NCBI GenBank assembly: GCA_013396635.1
Contig: WBMW01002327.1
Coordinates: 1,174,369 to 1,238,368 of the forward strand
Direction of reading: 5' to 3'
Source of the DNA: Penelope pileata
Lineage: Eukaryota > Chordata > Aves > Galliformes > Cracidae
DNA length: 64,000 bases
Under the pieces are notes generated by a model, which made no database searches, was not told the origin of the DNA, and saw only the letters and a program-made list of their open reading frames with translations. The position numbers were made by a program, and so were the translations under genes. Shown here one piece after another: positions 48,801 through 60,800 of the stretch. How positions within the stretch are numbered: the first letter of the stretch is position 1; each line of letters starts with the position of its first letter.

Positions 48801-51800
48801 CAGCAAGGACATTATGTGTGAGTGTGCTGATTCAGCACCCTCTGCAAAGTTGCAGCAAGTGTCTTTGTTTTAAGGAAAGACCAGCAGAAAGCAAGAACTC
48901 TGTTGGAAAAGCTGTCTGGTTTCTTACTAGGCTGACTTCCCAGCTTCCCGGCCGCGGGGCTTAGTGACTTCCCAGCCTGTCTGGAGGGTTGATGGTGGGA
49001 GTTAGCGGTTAGAGTTCAGGAGCTCTAGCTCCTAGTCACTTAAGCTTCTCCTCTTCTTTGCATTAACCAAAGAGACTTGCTGACTTGGACTTCCTTGCTT
49101 CCCATTCAGTCCATTCCATGTCCTGATACAAGAGCTCAGAGGCCTGGGTCCCAGGTGAGGCCTCTGATCCCACCAGCACTTCCACTTGTGGAGAACACTC
49201 CTCAGTGAGAGACTCCAGGACTTCCCTTCTCCTTAAACATACTGGGTTTCCATTCCAGATGCCATTTACTAAGTATCAACTACTTCTGGAAACCTGCATC
49301 TGGCAAGCTCAAATATCTCAAATATGCACCTAGGCACCCAGGCAGAAATTTCTACGAGTGCTCTGAGTCTCTGTCTTTTGAAAGCTGGTCTAGAGTAACT
49401 ACAGACCAGAAAATACCTGTAGGAGCTTGGGAACAGAAACTTCATTTCTGCAGACCAGCAGTGGGAATACAGAGCAGAGTTACACCTTTATCTTCAGCCA
49501 GCTGTAGAGCTGAGCTGCTTGTGGTGATCAGTAGTTTACATAGACTGTGATTAGAAGGCGTGTTTTTAAATCATCAGTGAAGGCTTCAAATATTGGAGCT
49601 GCAGTAACTGTGTCTGTTCCATGCTTTTTATATTGCTAGTGCTGAGTTTCTGTATGCTAAACCACCTCCAGTGCCTCTTACAGAGGAGCCTTTAGCATTA
49701 GTTAAATGAAAGCAGAACACTGATACCATGTTAAAGGAATTCCAATCTAAAATTGTGGAATTTAGGGCATTTGTGAAGTTTTGATACTCAATCTGCAGTG
49801 ATGTGATCCAAAATCTATTTGGTTTGGAATCTCTAGGCTGCTTTCCAAATACCTAAGGCTCAGTTCTACAGCTGTTGAGTTTTAGTAATGGACTTCATGG
49901 ATGGAGGGAGGGATCTATTAATTTGCATCTTTTGCCTAGTGATCTGCTTCTTGACTCTGAATCTCAGCATCGTCGGGGTGTTTGAAGGCCAGATAACTCA
50001 GATGCTGTCAGTGGACACTGGAAACGTGTGCACTAAGACTGCAGTTCAAATGTATCTTCAACTTTCCAGTCAGAAGCCTGCTTGAAAGTGTTTGTAAAAT
50101 CATTGCTAGCCATAGCCAGCTTGTGATGGGTGACTGTCCATGTTACACTTCCCAGTTTTTGCTTACTGCAGCTCTCAGCACAGAAATCTATGATTATACG
50201 TTGCTTTCTACGCGGGGAGTTTACCAGGAGACCCTGTGGAGAACTGTGTCATATGCTACAGAGAGATTCTGCTCATGTTCCTGGAGAAAATAAGATGTGG
50301 TGGCAACAATCAAGCTGTCAGCTTCAGGCTTCATGCAAGTGCTAAATTCTATTAAAGTTTTCAAAATTAAGGTAAAGCAGTTAAGAAAGGCACGTACAGT
50401 GTTGGCTGAAAACAGAGTAACAACAATCCTGCTGGGGAAACGAGTCATAAAATTGGACTGGACGTTTTCAGCATGTTCTGACAATCAAACTTAAATGGTT
50501 ATCAGGTCTTTGAATTAAGAGCCATCAACAGTGTATTGTTTCATTCAAGAAATTTCATTCTAACAGGCTCTGTCACTTTCTTAGTCCTGCACTCGCTGCA
50601 CTTGGTTACCCAGCTGTTGATGAGATTGTTCAGCTTGAAATGGAAGAATACTGGATATCAGCCTGGGTTGAGTTGTAGATTAGGCAGATGCCTACAGGTA
50701 AGGCTGCAAAATGGGGAATGGCCTCTGGGATTGATACCTATTTTTCTCTGAAAATGCATTTATATCCCAAATAGTAATCTAGCAGATTTCCTCAAGCCTT
50801 TCATAGAAAAATGAGTTATTACTTAACAACATGGAACACAGTTGGATTTTTAACATAACATTACTGTGCTGCCTCTGGCAAGTGCTTCTCCCATATTTCT
50901 TCAAGTTTCAGGTATTTATTTAGCTTGTCCTATTAAGGTGTCTGCAGACTCCCATTTCTTTAGGGACATCAGCCTGGCAGCAAGCTGGAGCTAAGGAAGA
51001 CTTGCTGCCATGTCACTGCAGCAGCTGTGGAGTTAGCGCTGAGACCAGCTTGCCTAAGTCTGAGGAGAAGGTGGAATCTTCTGAAGGTTGCAGCTTCTGG
51101 TTCAGGCAGCCAGAGCACTAGTGGGCACCAGGCCATGCTGATGGGCAGTGCCGCTCTGCGGAGGGATCAGAGCAAATGAGGACTAAAGAATTCTGGCTGG
51201 AGAAATTACGGCAAAATGCAGACTCCCCATGTGTAGGAGATTTAAGAGATGCTGGCAGAACATGGAGGAATTTGTTTCTTTCAGGACAGATGACTGACTA
51301 TATTCTCTTTGTTCCTTGAGTGGCTTTAAGTGTTGTCCTTCACATCTCTTCAGATTCTTTTGGGAAGCTCATTCTCTCCTGCAGCCCCCAACATCCATGT
51401 TAGGAAAAGGAAAGTATGAAGCTGAACTGCTATCCCATCTGTCAGTTCATAAGGTCACTGGGAAGAGAGCCACATTTTTTCCCTATCTACTGCCATGCTG
51501 CATACATTTACAATGCAGTCAAAAGTTTGAGTATTTAGTGACCTACTAGCCTCCCAGTGTCTGAGAGATGCCCTGTGTTGTCCTCTGCTTTGCTACATTT
51601 CAGTTCTGAAGAAGACAACTCCTTCCCCTGCTCTGGTATTTTAGATAATGCTTATACGAAGTAATATCTAAAAGAAAGCGTAGAGCTCGTGCAAGAACCA
51701 ATGCAAAAACAGATGAGCCCTTGAAATTCTCTGCAAGTCTAGAAGACCTGCCAGATCAAAAGAAAGCAAGACTGCAGTGGGGATAAATAAAACAGGATGC

Positions 51801-54800
51801 AGGGTGTTTGGCTTATCTGTCACTATCCAGTATCCTCAGGAACTTGAAACATCCTTTGGGGCCAAATCCGCTAGTCCACTAATTCAGAATGAGTGGAAAA
51901 GATGAACCATGAGTCATCTTTTGGCAGTAGTATCTGTTTTGTATCTTTCTTCCTTCATTATCTAAATATCTTGGTAAGAACTTGGGCCATTTCTTGATTG
52001 TGAGTCAGTGCACAAGCCACTCAAGATAATCCATGTGCACAGTAAGCCCTGGGAGTGCAGTTTGTTTCAGAGTGCACGACGTGATTGTAGTGACGCACTT
52101 CTTCAGCAGGAGCTTTGAATGAATATTAAAGGCTTGTGTGCAGGGTAACACAAACGAGTAACCTGCAGCCACGTTGGAGGAGGACACATGCTTGTGGCTG
52201 GGGGTTGGAGTCCTGAAACTGCTTCCTTTGAAATGTTAAGCTGCTGTTGAATCTTTTACCAGTGGCTGTTGTGTTTGTAATTTCTTTTCCACCTGCACCC
52301 ACTGTGGATTCTCTGGTGTCTGATACCTGGGTGCTCCTGCAATCCTGCAGTGGGGACCTGGGGTATCTCTGCCTCTGGCTGTTTGTGCCCAGACTTCAAG
52401 GAACTAAATTTATCTTTGAGATCTTAAAAGTTCTGGTAAGTTTGTTTAAAGCAGCCAACAAGCATTATTGCTACTCAGTCTTGGAGAGGTCTGTGCTTTG
52501 CTGACAAGTCACGGTGTTCACTAGGGTGTATTTCATCTGTGTGACTTGTTGCAGGGTTTTTTTCATAACAAGGAATTTATTTTGTTGGGGCGCTTTGTTA
52601 GTTTCTCTTCTCACATCCTAGCTAACTACCTTAGTTTCATTTCTTTTGGTTAAGTGTTGCTTCACCAGGAAATGTCCTTGAGGCTAGGTAGTGGTTTATC
52701 CATTCAAACATCAAGCAGTGATAACGACAGCTAATAGGCAAAGGAGGAGTGAGATCTAAGTACTCTACAATTTGGTCCTCTCCAGTTCTTTGCAGGGTTC
52801 TGGAGCACTGTGTTCCTTTTTAATATGAGAATTCTCATTGTATTCTGTATCTCCACCTGCTGGAGGAAGACGTGGTTGTGTGGACTGAGGCACGCATGGA
52901 GAACACTGGAATTTTAAATTTGCAGAGGTGCCAACACCCTAAAAGTCGGGAACTGGGGTTCCAAATCTTGCATGTGAGATACCATGAGCAAACAGTTGGT
53001 ATAATGTTGCCATCTCTTGCATTTGGGTATTGCCACATTTTTCTCTTCAGTCTCGAACTGGAGTTGAGTGAGGGCATAAGAATATCTGCTTTCATGCAGT
53101 GATTTAAAGAAGAAGAATCCTGCTAGTCTAAAAAAACAGAAACAGGCAAAAAGGTATTTAAATTCTAGCATTTGAGTATCTTATTTTAATCTAGGTCTTC
53201 TTGTGCCAGTTCTGTGATTTTGCATTTCTCTGCTTTCCTCCTGCATGCTTAGGGCCAACGATACTTTTTGTAGATACCACTTAATAAGTGCTTCATGATC
53301 TCTGACCAAGTCTCGTTAATACATATATCTATGTATAATCACTATTGCTTCAAGCATGCAGAGCTTTTGTCTTACTTGCTGAATGTCTGCAGTTAGCTCT
53401 AAACATCACAGGAAAGGAAAACAAGGGACAGGGAAAAAGGTGTGTGTGCAGACAGGCAGTTACCCAGAGTGCTGTGTATGCTGTGGAAGTGGTGCCCTCT
53501 TTTCTGCCAGGTGTGTGTTTGTCTGAGGATAAGCATTGTATCAGCCTTATTCCTAGAATATCATCCCATTTCCTCAGCCTCATTGTCCCGTGTTGTGGTT
53601 TGTTTATTTGTATTTAAGGAGGTACAGGTGAATTCTTTGTGGCTGTTGTCATAGAATATCTTGAGTTGGAAGGGATCCACAAGGATCATGGAGATCAGCT
53701 TCTGGCTCTGCACAGGACCACCCAAAACTCAAACCACGTGAGAGCATTGTGTCCTGTGTCTGTCTAGTACGTACATAAGCAAAGTGACAACTGCTGGTTT
53801 CTCAGTCTGTAAATTTTAAGAGAAAATCAAACCAAACCAAAGACTGTTTGAAGCTCTGTGTAGAATAGTAACTATCAAGCATATTATTCACCAGCCAGCT
53901 AGAAAGTTTGCCCTCTGTGAAGCAGCCATTTCCCCTTGGTTGCAGTGAAAGGAGCCTATTGGTTGTCATTCCTCTCATTGGTGTCCCTAGATATTGGCTC
54001 TACCACCTGCTTCTGCATAGCTTGCTGGCATTGCTGGCTTCTAAAAGGCTGTGAATACAAGGAATGTTGTTGTCTTGCCAAGTCTCCTGCAGAGAGGTTT
54101 CAGAAAGAGGGTGCATCCTGCTTCAGTGAAAACAGTGCCTTATCTCTGTGGATGTGTCAGATTTCTGGTCTGGGGGTAGAATTTCTTGCTTTTACCAGGT
54201 CTGTAAATTAATTCAATAGTTGATAAAACTACTGTCTAACTCTGGATGTTAAAAAAAGAAATTTTTCTATCAGGAAAATTAGAAAAAAAATTCCAAATTA
54301 CCTCATCTGGAAAAAAAAAAATCCTATGCGTTCAGCTACTCTGAATGTGTGATAAGACTGTTGTCTGTTGGGGGGGAAGGAAGGGAGAACTCCTTTTAGC
54401 TTTGCAGTGCTGTGATACTGCCAGTAGTACTAAATCCATCTTTGTGAGGTTTATGCTAAGCCAGTCAATCTGTAAATTCCCTTTTCCATAATGAAAGACC
54501 TGAAGGGTGCTTTTAGCAGTCCTGCAGCTTTAGCTCGTTACGATAGTTCTGGAGTGTTCTACTGATCACATCAGTATCAACTCTTTGTCTTTGGCATTTT
54601 TACAAAACATACCCTCGTGGGTTAACAAGTCTTTTCCTTCTTTGGGTTTGTTTCATTGGTCAAAGATTAATCACTAACCTTGATTTTTCAATTGATTTGC
54701 TTCTTCAACAAAAGCTCTTTGTTTCAGGATATTTAAGACAGCATACATTGCCCACAGAGCAGGTGAAAGTCCATCTCCCATTGGCTTACAGCAGGGTTAA

Positions 54801-57800
54801 AAGAACTAAACTACATTCCTGCTTCTGAGAGGTGGGTGGTCTATGGGAATGGGAGAAGCTACCAGTCCCTTCATGACACTGACCAAAAATCTTAATGTGA
54901 GACAAGCCGGATGCTGGGTAACTGGATTAGCCTGTTACGAAAGTCAGTTTCTCTCAGTTCTCTTCCTGGAAAAACTAACCCCTGCCGCAGGATCTGCCAC
55001 TGCATCCCTATCAACAGCTTCAGAGGGAACAGAGGCAGACTGATTCATTTAAGCTCTTTTTAGGGAACTCCTGATGCTTAGCTTGTGAAGGAAGAAATTT
55101 CATCTAACTGTATGTCCTGCCAGAGGGACGTACCTCTGCTCAGCAGTGTGCTGCGTGCAGAAGAGGGAGGCCATGAAGAACTGAGCTGGCCTCAAAGGCA
55201 GGTACTGAAGCACAGAAGCAAGCTGGTAGTACTGTGCTGTGTTGGTTTGAGCTACGGGTAGCACTGCTGGAGGGTTGCAAGTCAGGTGTCAGAAGAGGAG
55301 GCATCAGCCATCCCTGCAGTGGTTCCCTCAGGTCCCACAGGTGAGCCTCTGCAGTGTACTTAGCTACTCATGTACTGACGAGCAGCCTTCAGTATGGACA
55401 GAGATAGCTCCTCTTTGATACTGCTGTAAAGTTTTGAGTCTCTGGGTGTGTTTGTGTGCAGGGAGAATAAATCATTTTTCCTTGCCTTTTTCAGGCTTGT
55501 AGGAGTAATCAGAAGCAGACGTGACAGATACTCAGCAGAGTGTATTTGAGCTGACTTAATTAACTTACTGGGTTCATACCCATTGCTGTAATTGAGCTGT
55601 GGCTCTCTGTTGTACTGCTACGCTTAGGCTTGTTTCCAAAAATGGTAGGAGTTTCAGTAATCAGTAGCTGAAACCATGAAGTGAGCATTCACTTCTGAAG
55701 TCCTAACTAGGAGCACAAAACATTTTTCTTTTCAATTATGGCACGCTTCATGGATGCAAACTTTTGTCTCTCTGCAGAAAGATGGTTGGCTGATACCATT
55801 TAGCTTTGTGAACCTTCTGGAACACTGGCATGAGCCCATCATGCTTTGTCTAATGAAGCAATTCATCACGAGCAAGTGCAAAAATTGTTTTGAATATCGA
55901 AATAAATTGCTCGCTTTATTTTCTGTGAGCCAGTAAGACAGTACGAAGAAAAAAACAATCCAAGAAGATTAAAATTCATAATGCTCTGGAAAATCAAATT
56001 CTGTTGGTGACACTGTTCCTTATGAAGTTTAAAAGAGAGCTGCTATTTTAGTTGGAGATTTAAAGGCCATGCACTTCTGATTTCTGCTTAAGTACAGTGT
56101 ATTTTCTTTTCCATAACGGAATTAACCTAATGTAACGTTATTCTTCATATCTACTTAAGCTCAGGAAGCATGAGGTTTTGTATTTCAGTGATGAAAAAGA
56201 ATGTTTCAGTGGCTGTGTAAGGTATAGTATAGCAGGAGAAAAATGATAAGAGTTCAGTAATATCTTTTTGGCCTTCTGAAGGGTTGGCATTGTAGCTGGG
56301 CTTGCCAGACAGGCCTCACTTCTGGAAGCTGTCTGCCTTTTTAGTGCTGTGTCTGGGTGTTCACATTTGTGGGCTGATTTTGTTCAGTTGTTCTTTGGTA
56401 GCTGGTGGGTTGGCTTGTTTTGGTTTTTCTTTCGGGGTTTCTTTTTTTGTGTGTTGCAGTAATTTGCTGCTGTAAAAGCCAGTCGAGTTGTAGGCTCTGT
56501 GAACACTGAATCGAAAGGGGGGAGAGTTTGGTTTCCCAATAAAGAGCTCTTCAGTGTTAGTTCAGTAATTCTGAAGTGCTTTCTTCGAGAAACATGCTCT
56601 TGTTCCAGAATGAGGGACTTGAGAAATTTTTTCATCAGGAGTTGATTTAATCAACATTCCTGACAGACATCATGCTTTCACTAATTCAGCATTTTCCAGT
56701 GGAAAACTACTGCTTCAGAAATTTAAACCAGATCTGGTAACCAGGAACACACACACTGCCAGACTTCTTTTAGCTTTTTTTTCTAGTAACTTCAGAGAGA
56801 TTTAAAGAAAATTGCTCTTTTTTCTATATAAATCCTTATTTTCTTTTGAATTATAAGCTGACTTAATGAAAGATTGAATTATTTAGGTGTTGATGCCTGA
56901 GCATTCAAGGAAATAATGCACAAATCCAGGGGTAAGGTTTTGTAACTCCCACACCACAGACAAGATGAGGAAAAGAATTTGGCATTTACCAATGTTGGCA
57001 ATTTGATTTTATTACTGTTTGAAAATAGGCTGTGGTTGTGGAGGTTGTTGGACCAATTTTATGCATGTTTTTCAGCAGGCTTAGCTTTAAGCTATGTTCT
57101 AAATGTGTTTGCAAATGAAGTGAATGAAAGCAAGGAAAAACAAGTCAAGGCTAAGGGGCCGGGTGTCACTGTGTGTTGGTCTTACCCATGTATCCTCTAG
57201 GTAATTTTACTGATTGCTGCTTGGGAGATCGATTATTTACTGTACTGTGGATTCAATTCTGAAAAAAAAAAAAATCAAGCAGAGTCAGTGCAGTAGCAGC
57301 TTAAATAGAGGATGTTCAGGAAACTAGTTCATTTCTGAAAATCTGGTGGAAATAGGTTTTGTGCAGTTTTGAAAAGCAAAATTTTGAAATTGCATGGAAG
57401 GTAAAAGCTCTTTAGGCTTCAGTTTATGGCCCATATAACGGGAAACATTAAACTCACTTTAGCACTTATCCCTCTAGTGTTTGCAAACACGTCCCTGTTC
57501 TGCCAACACTTCATGGATGTTTAAAGTTGAACAGAAGAAGTGTCCCACATGTCTGTCACAGGAAATAACAGACCACTGGTCTGAAGGAGTCCTGGGCCAG
57601 TAAAGAATTCTTTCCCAATTAAGTTGAAAGTACTTGTGCATAAACCTGTGTATAGAGGTCAGGGTGGCTTAGGGACTGTTAATGTTTTCCTTTGAAAAAA
57701 CTATGAAATACAACAAACAGTCCTCACCACCACAGGATTTCCTCGGCTCCAGTGCGGTAACATGGCAGCTCCCGAGGTTTTAATAGCTCCTGCGATGCTG

Positions 57801-60800
57801 TTTCTCAGTTGAGAAGAAGTGATGACGAGGGGAGCTATTGAATGGGATATTTTCTGACTGAGTGAGGGTTGCAAATACTGATGCCACCTGACAGACGTAC
57901 TGACTTCAGTAAATAAGAGAAGAGTGTGTGTTGGATGTGAGCACCCATCGCTAACAGATGAGTGGCACATCTAGAATACAGCCTGGAGTATCTCCAGGCT
58001 GGAGTGTCTCAGGCAGCAGGAAGCAGCTAAAGGGATTGCTCGGATTCAGGAAGCAGAAGTACTAAAAATACAAGTGATGTTCGTTTGATCGTCTTGCCTC
58101 TGATGCAGCTGCTGGATGTTATTCTCGTTCCATAAAAAGTCTTAAGAAAATCAAGAGGGCCACTGTTACATTCATTCTTACAGTATTAAGTTGAAATCCT
58201 TTGCCAGGAGACAATAAATGTGGCTGTTTGCACAGTATTAGGCTGAGAATCGTGAAGTCCCCCCGTGTCCCTGTTTCCTCCCTGCTCGTTTAAGGATTCT
58301 GCAGCATTTGGCAGTGGCAAAACCTATTTTTTCGTGCACAGCAATGGAAGCTCTTAAAAATGTCAGTACCTTTGGGGTTGCTGTTGGTCGTATCTAGTGA
58401 GGCTGAAAGTGGCACCAGCAGCACTGTTTCCCTGCAGTGTTTTTGTAGCTTGCTCTGAAGCATGGGCTTGTGTTGACTACCGCTTAGTAGCACTGTGTTC
58501 AACTCTTTCCTTCTGTCTTGGAGAGCTCACCATTTTGCCTGCATACTGCTGCTTATTTCTGCCCCTTTTCACCTTGCATTTTGCCGTACTGTCTTGCTGC
58601 TTTGCACCTACCAGTTCTGTGTGATCCATTATTTTACTTCCTGTGCCTTAACAAGCCTTGCAAATAAGCAGCTAAATTAATCTTTCTTCACAGCTCTCCT
58701 CCTTGCAGTAATTCCTCTTATTACCTGTTAATTAGTCAGTGCCTCCATCTTCTGTATTTATTGTTCTGTATCTTCTTTTGTTTGTGTTACTTACCTGATA
58801 ATTAAATGATGACAAGGTAAGGGCTTTGCCTTCTTGTTCTGTGTAAATACACAATGTGCACAAAATGTTTAATATTGTCTTTCATTAAAATGTATAAGCT
58901 CTAACTGTCTAGAGATGGAGCTAAGAATCTTACTAAGGGGATAAATGGAGACCTATGTTTAGTCCAGTGGTGGTGTTGTTTGTTGCACCCACATCATGCC
59001 TATTGTGCTGGAATGGAATTTTAAGGGTTTTTTTTTTTTTTTTTTGGTCATAGGATATATTGGAATAGTGATTGGAAGCAGCTACATTTTGCTCTGGAAA
59101 CTCTGACAACTGTTTCCTGGCCCTAATTAAAGGATATTTTTATATTCTTTGTATTGTGCACCATAATGGAGTTAGTCATATGTAGACTATCTGAAATTTG
59201 TAGGAGTATTTTTCCCTTTCATAGATCAAAGAGTCACTCTCTGAGGTTTGTTTTTAATTTTTCTGGTCCAGTTTGACAGAAGTGAGGAAAGGAGAAGTTA
59301 ACCTTTGTTTCTGTGTCCCCATGCAGACTTCACCATCTCGAGATGCCTCCTGTCCCTATAAAACTCAGTTACCATGCGTGGTGCCAGCCTCAGCGTTGAG
59401 CAGTGGCGAGTACAGTGCAGAATCTAAAATACTGGATTACGTGCAAGAGCTGGACTCTTCCTTCCATCCGGTCTTATCATTCCCTTCAGGTAAGCAACTC
59501 AAACCCCATGCCTCCAACAGAGGGTGGTTGTGCTTGTGTGAGCTGTATGAATGTCACTTTGGAGTGTTTTTATTTTTTTTTTTTTCCCAAATGAAAATCT
59601 TAATTTTATCCTTCTAGATTTCCCATACCAGTAAGGCAATTGAAGCTAAGAAAGACTGTTCCAGGAAAAATTTTTTGGCTAAGGTGTTTATGGCGAGTTT
59701 CACGGTGTGTCTGACCAAAATCAGTGGTAGTCCCTTAAATGGTTCTGCCCAGACACTGCCGTATCTTGGTTCTGTTGTTTTCATGGGCAGCCTTCAGTTC
59801 AGGCCCTTTGCAGTAGGCTCAGAAAGCTTTACTTGGTTTTTGTAATTGTTTTTGTGATAGTCAGCCTTTCTGGTAATTTCTGATGCTTATGGTTTCCGAC
59901 ATCTGATTCTTTAAATCTTTTTGAACAATAATGCAGATCTTGTTTCTGACTGTCCTTTGCCCTGAAAGTACAGCAGGCACAACTTGACAGCACTTGCAGC
60001 TTCAAATCAGCACACGAAGTGCTGTTGTCTGCAGAAGGGGTTCACACGATTGAATTTTTTGATGTTTTTTTCTATTTTAAGAAAAACCTTCTTCCGGGTA
60101 TTTGCTGACCAGTACAGGAATCCTTCTGTTCTGCAGGCTTCTTTGCTGCCAAATAATCCTGAGTGTGAGGCATGGAACTGTTTGAGCCTTGAACCAAACC
60201 CACTGGCTTCCCAGTGTGACAGTGTACGTGCTTCAGCCTGCTGTTAGGAAGTCAGGGAATAAGGGAAGCCTTGGGTTTGGAGAATGCATTGCTGGCCAGT
60301 GGAGAGGGCCCACGTGTAGATGTGGAACCTGGAGTTGCTCCTGCAAGTTTACATCCCACGTGTGGGATAAAGAGGCTGTCCTGGGGAGCAGACACAGGGG
60401 AAGAAAACACTCACTGGGGGAGTGAAACAACAAAGCATCCCAATCAGCAGTACTCCATCGTGGAGAGGAGAGAAAATCACCTCTTAAATTCTTTCTTCTT
60501 TACAGACTTTCTCCATTACTTAAGCTGTGTCTCTGACTGCACAGCTGGACGGGAGCTCGGGGGGTTAAGCGGCTGTTCCCAAACCCCTACAGAGGAGAGC
60601 TGTCCTCACATGCTCCCTGGGTCACTCACTGCCAGTCTGTCTAACGAATCAAGTTGTTTCCTTGCTTCTGAGCAAGGTTCACTGACCACAGCATATGTGT
60701 TTTGGGTGGCTTTTCTCAGTGTTTCTTTAAACTTCTGTTGAGGGATACTCGTGTGAGGCTGTGCCCCTTGCCTTTCATTCTTGCCTTAGTCTTAAGGGAG